This document shows positions 46,904 through 54,918 of a DNA stretch of 64,000 nucleotides, piece by piece. The translations under genes and the position numbers were made by a program. Under the pieces are notes generated by a model that had not been told where the DNA came from, searched no databases, and saw only the letters and a program-made list of their open reading frames with translations. Location of the stretch: NCBI GenBank assembly GCA_964624075.1, contig CAZUWH010000009.1, forward strand, positions 1 to 64,000. The letters run 5' to 3'. The DNA is from CAZUWH01 sp964624075. Lineage in GTDB: Bacteria > Pseudomonadota > Alphaproteobacteria > Rhodospirillales > Rhodospirillaceae. Each line of letters starts with the position of its first letter. Position 1 is the first letter of the stretch.

Positions 46904-48352
46904 TCATTCTGTTTCAGCGGATGTATTCCACAAGATGTCCGGATCGGACAGGTCGGCACTTTTAATGCTTTGGGCGGTGAAGCGAGAAACCTTGACAGTC
47001 GGCGACCAGTGGTTCGGGGCAAGACCGGCTTTTCGTTTCAGGTGAGTCAGGAAATCGCTTCTCCCCGGCAACCGTTCCCATACTTGGGGCAGAAACAATC
47101 CCTGCTGGCCCTGCTCCTCAAGGATCAGACCGTCGAGACCTGGCCGCATCTGCGCCAGAAGATCAGCCTGATCGCGGAAGGTCATCGGCTGTGCCGGCGT
47201 GAGCAGCGACACCGACACCTCCAGATCCGGCAGTTCGTGCCGCAGCAAGGGGCGAAAGCGTGGATCCGCAAAGGCGGCCTTGAAGGCATTGTCGGCCACG
47301 TCCTCGACCAGAGCCCGCCAAGCCTGCGGCGAACCGATGCAACCGCGCAATTGGCCTGCGCGGTTCAGGGTCACGAATGCCGCCCCCTGCTGATGCAGCG
47401 CCGGAGAAAAGCTGTCGAGGTCAAGCGAAATACCGCGTCCGTAGTAAAGGCCATACCGGATAGAGGCCGCTGCCACATGCAGGAGGGTCTCGCCATGCCG
47501 GGCAAAAATGTCCATCCAGGGACCTCCTTCCTCCCGCTTCGCCTCCGTCTGCGTGTCAGGCTCCAGGAGGGCCCAGGCGCCATAGCCGACGACACGGTCG
47601 CGGGAACCGGCGGTGTCCCCCGAATTGCGCACATCCAGAGTGACGATCGACAACCCCCGGCGACGTGCCACGCTCAGAAGACCCCGCACCGGTGCCTGGC
47701 CACATGCCTGGTCGCGACCGATGGTCTCGCCGTCAAGGGACTCGATGGCCTGCACGGTGGCGGCATCCAGACGCCGGCAGGAATCATAGTCCAGATAATG
47801 ACTGAGGTCGGTGCTGACAACCACGACTGTCTCTGGTCCTCCCCATGCCGTTTCCAGCACGGCCGCGACCTCTTCAGGGGAGGTCTCGCCCGTTACCACC
47901 GGAACTAGGGTAAATGAACCGAGAACTTCTTGCAGAAATGGCAGATGGACCTCCAGGCTGTGTTCCTGCACATGGGCAGCGTCCAGCACGCCAATGCCCG
48001 GCACGGCACGCAAGGCGTTCACGCCCGCCCCGTCGATGGGAACGATTCCCAGGGGTGTTGCATAGGCTGCGGCGCTTGACAGGGCTAGGCCGCGGAACGC
48101 CACCCGATGCGATGGACCGATCAGGACCACCCGGTTGAGACGGCCACGGGCCGGCAGGAGATGGGCGTAAGCTCTGGCGGCTACGGGTCCCGAATAGACG
48201 TAACCGGCGTGTGGCGCGATCAACGCTTTCGGGACGGCCGCGTTGGTCGCTCCCCGGGCCAGAGCCATGTACTTGCGGACCATAGTCGTCAATTCGCCGG
48301 GGTCAGCGGGGTAAAAGAAACCAGCCACCACGGCAGTTCTCACGAAAGCCAT
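46904..48352 (-). CDS. AmmeMemoRadiSam proteins B and A, fused (MEMO1-AMMECR1)
   Basis: The 482-residue protein joins two domains that are often separate. Residues about 5-270 are a MEMO1-like domain (LIAPHAGYVYSGPVAARAYA, LIGPSHRVAFRG, VVVVSTDLSHYLDYDSC, EHSLEVHLPFLQ), related to extradiol dioxygenases with metal-binding His. Residues about 290-460 are AMMECR1 (GAAFVTLNRAGQLRGCIGSP, EVSVSLLTPAQPM, GLILEEQGQQGLFLPQVWE). The partner radical SAM gene is divergent. ATG 48352 has GGGAGG five bases upstream; a longer frame starts at 48379. The biochemical role is unknown. A combined modification role is proposed in the literature for this gene family, but I cannot derive it from sequence. Confidence 0.9.
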   Translation of the reverse strand: MAFVRTAVVAGFFYPADPGELTTMVRKYMALARGATNAAVPKALIAPHAGYVYSGPVAARAYAHLLPARGRLNRVVLIGPSHRVAFRGLALSSAAAYATPLGIVPIDGAGVNALRAVPGIGVLDAAHVQEHSLEVHLPFLQEVLGSFTLVPVVTGETSPEEVAAVLETAWGGPETVVVVSTDLSHYLDYDSCRRLDAATVQAIESLDGETIGRDQACGQAPVRGLLSVARRRGLSIVTLDVRNSGDTAGSRDRVVGYGAWALLEPDTQTEAKREEGGPWMDIFARHGETLLHVAAASIRYGLYYGRGISLDLDSFSPALHQQGAAFVTLNRAGQLRGCIGSPQAWRALVEDVADNAFKAAFADPRFRPLLRHELPDLEVSVSLLTPAQPMTFRDQADLLAQMRPGLDGLILEEQGQQGLFLPQVWERLPGRSDFLTHLKRKAGLAPNHWSPTVKVSRFTAQSIKSADLSDPDILWNTSAETE

Positions 48353-48377
48353 GCCACCCTCCCTGACACGTTGACAC

Positions 48378-48383
48378 ATTATA
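48378..48383 (-). promoter_or_regulatory. -10 element of the MEMO-AMMECR1 gene
   Basis: Perfect TATAAT on the minus strand. Transcription would begin near 48370, 18 bases before ATG 48352, leaving room for the GGGAGG site. A clear -35 was not found. Confidence 0.45.
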
Positions 48384-48467
48384 CACTAAACTGAACGGAT
48401 AATAAGGTACAACCCTCTCGCACGGTAGTACAGCACCACAATGTCGCGTCGTCGTCCTGCCTTTCTA

Positions 48468-48496
48468 TGGTCAGGGATCTTCGGGAGCCGTATAAT
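48468..48496 (+). promoter_or_regulatory. sigma-70-type promoter of the radical SAM gene
   Basis: TGGTCA (48468-48473), 17 bases, TATAAT (48491-48496). It would start transcription near 48503 and supports ATG 48555 as the start of the radical SAM gene. Confidence 0.5.
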
Positions 48497-48554
48497 ACTT
48501 TCCGGACACGGACCGGCCTTCCGGCCGGCCCGCGGGGAAAGCGCAAACGAGACC

Positions 48555-49643
48555 ATGATCAGGGAAGATTTTGCCGACGCCGTACCGGGACGGTATTGGC
48601 AGCGGCTAGCAGATGGTCGCATCCAGTGCAGCCTGTGTCCACGGGGGTGCACGCTGCAAGCCGGTCAGCGAGGCCTGTGTTTCGTGCGGGCGAGTGACGG
48701 CGTGCAGATGGTGTTGACCACCTATGGCCGGTCGTCCGGATTCTGCATCGATCCCATCGAAAAGAAACCGTTGAACCACTTTCTGCCTGGCACGCCGATT
48801 CTTTCTTTCGGCACGGCCGGCTGCAATCTGACGTGCCGGTTCTGCCAGAACTGGGACATTTCGAAGGCACGCCGATTCGACCGTCTGCTGGACCAGGCCA
48901 CGCCGCAGGCCATTGCTCAGGCAGCCCGCCAGTTGGGTTGTCCCAGCGTCGCATTCACCTATAATGATCCGGTGATCTTTCTGGAATATGCGGTTGATAC
49001 GGCCCGCGCCTGTCGTGCCCTTGGCATTCGGACGGTGGCTGTGACAGCAGGTTACATCGCGCCGGCGGCCCGGCGTGAATTCTTTGCCCACATGGATGCG
49101 GCTAACGTCGATCTGAAGGCTTTCACGGAGGATTTCTACCACCGGCTGGCAACAGCTCGCCTTGCTCCCGTCCTGGAAACGCTGGTGTATCTGAGGCGCG
49201 AAACCGGCGTCTGGTTCGAGCTGACCACCCTGCTGATTCCAGGGGAGAACGATTCACCGGCGGAAATCGACGCCATGACCCGGTGGGTGGTGCAAACGCT
49301 GGGACCGGACGTGCCCCTCCATTTCACGGCTTTTCATCCCGACTGGAAGGTAACCAACCGACCACCGACTCCGCCGCAGATTCTGAACCATGCCCGGGAC
49401 ATCGCGCGCGCCAATGGCATGCGCTACGTTTATACGGGTAACATCCATGATCGTGACGGCGGATCGACCTACTGCCATGGCTGCGGCCGGAGAGTAATCG
49501 AGCGTGACTGGTATCGGATCGGCCATTATGCCCTGACCGATGACGGTCATTGCTGGGCATGCGGTACGCCATGTGCCGGGGTGTTCCATGGCCCGCCCGG
49601 CACATGGGGACGCCGCCGTCAGCCGATGCGCCTGGCCGGCTGA
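48555..49643 (+). CDS. amrS: AmmeMemoRadiSam system radical SAM enzyme
   Basis: The 362-residue protein has an N-terminal Cys pair (CSLCPRGC) and the radical SAM cluster motif CNLTCRFCQNWDIS (CxxxCxxC) at about residue 95. The typical GRSSGFCIDPIEKKPLNHFL segment and a C-terminal Cys-rich region (CHGCGRR, CWACGTPC) are also present. This combination is the hallmark of AmrS-type proteins, which co-occur with MEMO1 and AMMECR1, here fused next door and divergent. A frame opening at 48441 would precede the promoter's expected start and its first 38 codons are not conserved-looking. The substrate is unknown. Confidence 0.92.
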   Translation: MIREDFADAVPGRYWQRLADGRIQCSLCPRGCTLQAGQRGLCFVRASDGVQMVLTTYGRSSGFCIDPIEKKPLNHFLPGTPILSFGTAGCNLTCRFCQNWDISKARRFDRLLDQATPQAIAQAARQLGCPSVAFTYNDPVIFLEYAVDTARACRALGIRTVAVTAGYIAPAARREFFAHMDAANVDLKAFTEDFYHRLATARLAPVLETLVYLRRETGVWFELTTLLIPGENDSPAEIDAMTRWVVQTLGPDVPLHFTAFHPDWKVTNRPPTPPQILNHARDIARANGMRYVYTGNIHDRDGGSTYCHGCGRRVIERDWYRIGHYALTDDGHCWACGTPCAGVFHGPPGTWGRRRQPMRLAG

Positions 49644-49872
49644 GACCAACAGGCGTCAATCGTGACACGCGTTCAAATGTCCGCTGCCGCCGGTGCGCCG
49701 AATGGCACAAAAGCCAAGGGCCGCGGATACGGGCCCCGCCGGCGCCTGGGGAGATCACGATCAAGGCTCAAGAGTATGGGTCGGCATTTCATTGACATTT
49801 GGAACCAGTAGCGACGGACGGTTGGTTGCCGTAATCTGCGACCTGTAAGAGGGGGCAGGGTGGGGGGCTGTG

Positions 49873-50835
49873 ATGGCGGTTTATACGGAGGTTTCGGATG
49901 AAGAACTGACCCGCTTCATCACCGAATACGATATCGGCCGCGTCATTTCCTGCAAGGGCATCGCAGAGGGGGTGGAGAATTCAAACTTTCTTCTGCAGAC
50001 TGATCGCGGGACTTTCATCCTGACCCTGTACGAACGGCGCGTGAAGGCCGACGATTTGCCCTTCTTCCTCGGGCTAATGGAGCATCTAGCGCGAGCAGGG
50101 ATTGTCTGTCCGACACCCTTGCATGGCCGTGACGGGTATGCCCTGCGCACCCTGGGCGGGCGTCCGGCGGCCGTGGTAACCTTTCTGGCCGGGATGTGGC
50201 CGAAACGCGTGACGCCAGCGCATTGTCTAGCCTTGGGCAAGACCCTGGCCCGTCTTCATCTGGCGGGGCAAACCTATTCGGGATTTCGTCGCAATACCCT
50301 TTCGGTGCACGACTGGCGCGCATTGTTCGAGACGGAGGCCGAACGGGCCAATTCGGTTCTGCCGAGTCTGGCTGATGAAATCCGTTGCGAGCTCGACCAT
50401 CTGGAAAACACCTGGCCTGTCGCCTTGCCGTCTGGCGTGATTCATGCCGATTTGTTTCCTGATAACGTCTTCTTCCAGAACGGGCGGGTCAGTGGGGTGA
50501 TTGATTTCTATTTCGCCTGCAACGACTTCTTTGCCTATGACGTTGCTATAGGCCTGAATGCCTGGTGTTTCGATGCCGATGGTACTTTCAGTGTCACCAA
50601 GGCACGATATCTGGTGTCGGCCTATCATCGTATTCGCCAGTTAGGAGAAGAAGAAATGACCTTCCTTCCTTTGTTGGCGCGGGGAGCGGCAATGCGTTTT
50701 CTGCTCACCCGCCTGTATGACTGGTTCAACACGCCGCCCGAGGCCTTCGTCAGGCCCAAGAATCCGCTTGAATACGTTCACAAGGTCCGTTTCCATCGCA
50801 GCGTTACCGAGCCGGGGATCTATGGCGTCATCTGA
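49873..50835 (+). CDS. thrB: homoserine kinase (ThrB, APH-like)
   Basis: This 320-residue kinase phosphorylates homoserine for threonine synthesis. It is of the aminoglycoside-phosphotransferase-like ThrB type found in alphaproteobacteria. It has GVENSNFLLQTDRGTFILTL (nucleotide-binding), the catalytic HADLFPDNVFF and GVIDFYFACNDFFAYDVAIG, and WFNTPP near the end. ATG 49873 is used; GTG 49870 is immediately before it. rnhA overlaps its 3' end, the common thrB-rnhA pair. Confidence 0.93.
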   Translation: MAVYTEVSDEELTRFITEYDIGRVISCKGIAEGVENSNFLLQTDRGTFILTLYERRVKADDLPFFLGLMEHLARAGIVCPTPLHGRDGYALRTLGGRPAAVVTFLAGMWPKRVTPAHCLALGKTLARLHLAGQTYSGFRRNTLSVHDWRALFETEAERANSVLPSLADEIRCELDHLENTWPVALPSGVIHADLFPDNVFFQNGRVSGVIDFYFACNDFFAYDVAIGLNAWCFDADGTFSVTKARYLVSAYHRIRQLGEEEMTFLPLLARGAAMRFLLTRLYDWFNTPPEAFVRPKNPLEYVHKVRFHRSVTEPGIYGVI

Positions 50836-51286
50836 CGTCCCGACGCAGGTTGAGATTTTCACCGACGGTGCCTGTTCCGGCAATCCCGGCCCGGGCGGGT
50901 GGGGAGCTGTTTTGCGTTGCAAAGGCGTGGAGAAGAAATTATCAGGTGGTGCGCCAGCCACTACCAGCAACCGCATGGAGCTGACCGCCGTCATCAAGGC
51001 CCTGGATGCGCTGATCAGGCCCTGCCAGGTGAATCTCTACACCGACAGCCAGTATGTTCAGAAGGGAATCCGTGACTGGATGCCGGGCTGGAGGGCGCGC
51101 GGCTGGAAGACATCCAGGCGGCAACCCGTCAAGAACCAGGATCTCTGGCAACATCTGGAAGCGGCGGCGGCGCGCCACCGTGTGACGTGGCATTGGATCC
51201 GTGGCCATGCCGGTCATCCGGACAACGAACGAGCCGATGTCCTTGCCCGCGCCGGACTGGAACGGACACGGGAGCAAGGCACATAG
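50822..51286 (+). CDS. rnhA: ribonuclease HI
   Basis: RNase HI removes RNA from RNA-DNA hybrids. The 154-residue product has catalytic Asp in VEIFTDGACSGNPGPGGW, Glu in TSNRMELTAVIKAL, Asp in LYTDSQYVQKGI and the final Asp in GHPDNERADVLA. ATG 50822 overlaps the last 14 bases of thrB. It is intact. Confidence 0.97.
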   Translation: MASSDVPTQVEIFTDGACSGNPGPGGWGAVLRCKGVEKKLSGGAPATTSNRMELTAVIKALDALIRPCQVNLYTDSQYVQKGIRDWMPGWRARGWKTSRRQPVKNQDLWQHLEAAAARHRVTWHWIRGHAGHPDNERADVLARAGLERTREQGT

Positions 51287-51289
51287 GGA

Positions 51290-52903
51290 TTACAGGAAAT
51301 TCCTCGCCCGGGCGAGGTCGAAGGCATCGTTGACATCCAGCCAGTGACCAGTAATGTAAACGATTCGTGGCGGATGACCTTTGGCTACCAGACGGTTGAA
51401 TAGATCTGGCAGCGATGCGGTGGCAAGCGTTCCATCTGCGCGCATAGCGGCAAGTTCGGACCGCATCAGGGCGGCTCCGTGCGCCGACAACCGGGCCAGT
51501 CCGATCCATTCACCGCAGGCTTGCGCGCGTGTCAAGGTCGGGGAGATACACTGCAATGCGACCGGCCGGTCGTCCAGGTAGGCGCGACTGGCCGGCAAGG
51601 TACAGCGAACCAGGTCGGGGGAACGCTTGACCTCACCCTCGGGGGGGCCACTATCTACAACCAGAACAATATCCCCTGGCGCATTCAACAGCTCCGACAG
51701 GATGTAGTCCCGGAACAGGATATCGCCATAAGAAAGGATGCACTCGCCCTTCAGCTTGTGTTCGGCGCAGGCCAGCGACACCGCCTCCCCCGTCGTCGCA
51801 TGAGCATCATTGATGATCTTGTCGATGTCTGGGAGCGTGATGGCCGCTGGACAATAGCCGGCGACAACGGTCACGCTGCGCACACCGGCCCCGATCAGGG
51901 AACGCACCAGCCGTTTCAGCAATGGTTCACCGCGCACATCCAGCATACACTTGGGTCGATCGGCGGTGAGAACGGAAAGCTGACTGCCGCGGGAAGCCGC
52001 TAGCACTATGGCGCTGACTGTGCGCCGCTGACCTGGCAGGTAGCGTTTCTCGGCCTCACTCAGTTCGGCCTCTCCCGCGATCTCGAACACGTCGGAGACG
52101 CTCGCGATATGCTCTTCCACGCTTACCAGACTCCGATCGCGAAAGATGCGGCCACTGACTGCACGCATGGCAGCAAGCGCAGCTCGCAGGTTGTGGTTGG
52201 CCCAGATGCACATCGAAATCCCTGCCTGACGGTAACGGTCAGAGGGTGTGAGGTGATACATGGTCGGGACGATGACAAGAGGAGCGCGGTTTCCCCACGC
52301 AGCCGCAAAATGGAGAATCTCATCAGCAGTTGATTTTTTGGAGTGGACCAGAATACCATCCGCTCCGGCGGCATGGTAAGCCTCGGCCCGTTTCAAGGCC
52401 TCTTCCATGCCGTGACCAGCAATCAGTGCCTCGACACGCGCGATGATAGAAAAATTTTGATCACTCTGACTGTCCTTACCGGCCTTGATCTTGCCGCAGA
52501 ATTCATCCACCTCGGCGAGGGTCTGATTGCCATCGAGGAAAGAATTGGTTTTAGGGAACAGCTTATCCTCGATACACACGGCAGCGATCTGCCGTTGGCA
52601 TAGCTTTCTCACCAGCCTGCGGAAGTTGTTGAAATCCCCGTAGCCGGTGTCACCATCGACGAGAACGGGAATCGTCGTGGCATCAGCCATGAACTCCAGC
52701 ACATCCAGCACCTGGGTCCACGAGGCTTCGTTGCGGTCACGCACCCCGAGCGCCGCGGACATCGACAGCCCAGACGCCCAGATGCCCGCGAATCCGGCGT
52801 CCTCAACCACCCGGGCCGACAGACCATTGTGCGCCTCCATCAGGAATGTCAGCGCCGGGGTAGTCAGCAGATCACGAAAACAAGCTGCCCGCGCAGACAT
52901 CAT
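51290..52903 (-). CDS. phosphoenolpyruvate mutase fused to nucleotidyltransferase
   Basis: The N-terminal half (about 1-280) is PEP mutase, which rearranges phosphoenolpyruvate to phosphonopyruvate, the entry step of phosphonate synthesis. It has the diagnostic EDKLFPKTNS motif (EDK-x5-NS) and VLVDGDTGYGDFNNFRRLV. From about residue 300 a nucleotidyltransferase domain begins (SAIVLAASRGSQLSVLTADR, PKCMLDVRGEPLLKRLVRSL) and runs to ENFL-type end residues. Such fusions (PntC-like) are thought to activate a phosphonate for transfer to a lipid or glycan. The usual G-x-G-xR loop is AASRGSQL, somewhat altered. GGAGAG lies seven bases from ATG 52903, and TATAAT at 52932-52937 is upstream. No phosphonopyruvate decarboxylase or aminotransferase is adjacent. 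Confidence 0.88.
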   Translation of the reverse strand: MMSARAACFRDLLTTPALTFLMEAHNGLSARVVEDAGFAGIWASGLSMSAALGVRDRNEASWTQVLDVLEFMADATTIPVLVDGDTGYGDFNNFRRLVRKLCQRQIAAVCIEDKLFPKTNSFLDGNQTLAEVDEFCGKIKAGKDSQSDQNFSIIARVEALIAGHGMEEALKRAEAYHAAGADGILVHSKKSTADEILHFAAAWGNRAPLVIVPTMYHLTPSDRYRQAGISMCIWANHNLRAALAAMRAVSGRIFRDRSLVSVEEHIASVSDVFEIAGEAELSEAEKRYLPGQRRTVSAIVLAASRGSQLSVLTADRPKCMLDVRGEPLLKRLVRSLIGAGVRSVTVVAGYCPAAITLPDIDKIINDAHATTGEAVSLACAEHKLKGECILSYGDILFRDYILSELLNAPGDIVLVVDSGPPEGEVKRSPDLVRCTLPASRAYLDDRPVALQCISPTLTRAQACGEWIGLARLSAHGAALMRSELAAMRADGTLATASLPDLFNRLVAKGHPPRIVYITGHWLDVNDAFDLARARNFL

Positions 52904-52931
52904 GCGCCATCTCTCCGCCATCTTGTTCTGG

Positions 52932-52937
52932 ATTATA
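52932..52937 (-). promoter_or_regulatory. -10 element of the PEP mutase gene
   Basis: Perfect TATAAT on the minus strand, predicting a start near 52925 and a 22-base leader containing GGAGAG before ATG 52903. No convincing -35 was seen. Confidence 0.4.
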
Positions 52938-53032
52938 ACCCGCCCCGAGAGGAAACCGATACCCTTTCTCCTCCCCCCCCCCTCTCCGAAATGAATGGTC
53001 AGACACTCCGACATTCTTCCCTCCGGGGCAGA

Positions 53033-53677
53033 CTAGAACTGATAACGCATCCTCAGCCGTGCTTCATGCGCTTTCCCGTTGATCTCCGTTGTACCTCCAG
53101 AAGAGGCAACACCGCTGACAACAAAGGAATCACCCGCGCCAGCGTCACCCAAATAGAGATAACAACATCCCCCGTCTATCGTCCAATTGGGCGCAACCGT
53201 AACACTAATTCCCAATGCCAGCCGCCATGCCAGAGATATTTTCGCATCCCCTGTTAGCATGCCCATCACGCCAAGGCCCGGCGCTATCACGGTATCATTA
53301 ACGATCCTTTCCCGAGCAAAACCAATTCCGCCACCAACGTAGGACGTAACCCTGCCAAATCTCGCGATATCGGCATAAACGTTCACCATGCCGACAACAG
53401 CGCTTCCTCCCATCCTGAAATTGGCACTTTCCCCTCCTGCGTGTTCTCACAATGTCTCTCCGTAGTCGGGGTGATAGGCAAGCGTAATGTTGTTGCGCAG
53501 ATACTGGTTCACGCGATAGCCAATTCCTCCCTCGACAAGAGCTGTCTCCCCGCCCTGTTCCGGAGAGAAACTGCCACTGTCAAAATGCAGGTAAAGCCCT
53601 TCACTTCCCCCGGCGGCCGTTCCGCTTCTTCCCGTGCCCAGCATCAAACCAACGGCCACCATCACAGGCTTTTTCAT
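53033..53677 (-). pseudogene. outer-membrane beta-barrel (opacity-like) protein, nonsense codon
   Basis: ATG 53677 opens a signal peptide (KKPVMVAVGLMLG). The mature part alternates like a small beta-barrel: EGGIGYRVNQYLRNNITLAY, then TGA at 53447-53449. The same frame then continues FRMGGSAVVGMVNVYADIAR, RVTSYVGGGIGFARE and the terminal AHEARLRMRYQF, where the final Phe is the usual barrel assembly signal. The gene is intact except for this one stop, which is a C-to-T type change in CGA (Arg). It could be a pseudogene or a recent mutation. Confidence 0.75.
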
Positions 53678-54039
53678 CACGCCTCTTCGCCCCTGAACAC
53701 GAAGCAATGCCGCCATTCCCTTTCTGGTTCATCAGCTTGTATGCGTCCACCTGGAAAGACGAGTAATTATAACGCTTCCCTTTGACCCCTTCAAGAAAAC
53801 ACGGCAGGGCACGGCCACTTTCATTATAGAATTCATTTTGATTCGTATCGGCAGACTCTTTCGCAAAAAGCCCTCCCCCGATCCAATGGGGGATCGCTTA
53901 TTTCAACGGCATTGGGCGTGATGCAATCACGTCGGATCGCATTCCTTGGGAACGAAGGTCTCTGACCCACGAAGGGGTAGGGGGGATGCTCGTCCTCCCG
54001 GGTCAACCTGAAATCGTCACGCTCTGGAAGTTTCTAGTC
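53678..54039. other. spacer between barrel gene and EamA gene
   Basis: About 360 bases with no supported gene. A family B palindrome (CCCTCCCCCGATCCAATGGGGG) lies at 53871-53892. GGAAG at the right edge may be the ribosome-binding site for the next gene. Confidence 0.5.
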
Positions 54040-54918
54040 ATGAAAGTACACGATCTGGCCATCGCCGCAGGCGTGATGATCCTCTGGGGTCTTAACCTCA
54101 TTGTTGTGCGGACAGGCATACAAGAAATTCCACCTCTATTTCTGACCGCCCTGCGGTGCATCCTGGTGGCAGCCCTGATGGCTCCGTTCTTCCGTCCTAC
54201 GCCGGACAAGTGGCCCGGCATACTGATGCTGGGGATCGTGATGGGAGTGGGTCATTTCGGGTTCATGTTCCTGGGTCTGAGAGGTATCGACGCAGTGACG
54301 GGGGCCGTTATCATCCAGCTTGGTGTTCCCTTCAGCGCCATGCTGGCATGGCTGATCTTTGGCGATCGGTTGGGAGGGAGGGAGGTGCTCGGTCTTGGTC
54401 TGGCATTCGGGGGTGTGGCCGTTCTGGCCGGTGAATCCAAAGGAGGCGACCCACTCTCCTTTGGATTCATCGTAGCGGCGGCAGCGATGTGGGCCGTATC
54501 GAACGTGATCGTCAAGAGACTGACCCCCATTCCCCCGGCTGCCCTGAACGGTTGGGCATCCCTCTGTGCTGTGCCTGCGCTGCTCGGACTGTCGGCTGTT
54601 TTCGAGCACGGCCAGAAGGAGGCCCTAGCACAGGCGACATGGCACGGCTGGGGGGCAGTCTTCTACACGGCCTGTGGTTCATCTATTGTCGCCTATACCT
54701 TGTGGTATAGGCTCATCGCCACTTATTCCCTGAACCGGATCATTCCCCTCACGCTGCTGGCCCCGGTGATCGGGATGGCAGGGGGGATCTTTCTTCTCGG
54801 CGAGCCTTTGACGCGGCCGCGGGTGGTGGGCGGCCTCATGACGATGGCGGGCGTGGCCATCTGCCTGCCTATCCGTTTTCGGTCAGAACGCTTCCTGCCA
54901 GGTACAACGAACCGGTGA
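54040..54918 (+). CDS. EamA family (DMT) transporter
   Basis: The 292-residue protein has ten hydrophobic segments arranged as two EamA repeats (VMILWGLNLIVVRTGIQEIP, VIIQLGVPFSAMLAWLIFGD in the first; YTACGSSIVAYTLWYRLIAT, LLAPVIGMAGGIFLLGEPLT in the second). Family members export amino acids or metabolites; the substrate is not inferable. ATG 54040 is used over 53986. Its end overlaps the end of folC on the opposite strand by 50 bases. Confidence 0.92.
   Translation: MKVHDLAIAAGVMILWGLNLIVVRTGIQEIPPLFLTALRCILVAALMAPFFRPTPDKWPGILMLGIVMGVGHFGFMFLGLRGIDAVTGAVIIQLGVPFSAMLAWLIFGDRLGGREVLGLGLAFGGVAVLAGESKGGDPLSFGFIVAAAAMWAVSNVIVKRLTPIPPAALNGWASLCAVPALLGLSAVFEHGQKEALAQATWHGWGAVFYTACGSSIVAYTLWYRLIATYSLNRIIPLTLLAPVIGMAGGIFLLGEPLTRPRVVGGLMTMAGVAICLPIRFRSERFLPGTTNR

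Noticed and set aside
45884..47908. A 674-codon open frame on the plus strand
   Set aside because: It is antisense to cysS and the MEMO-AMMECR1 gene and has no recognisable domain; long antisense frames are common in GC-rich genes.
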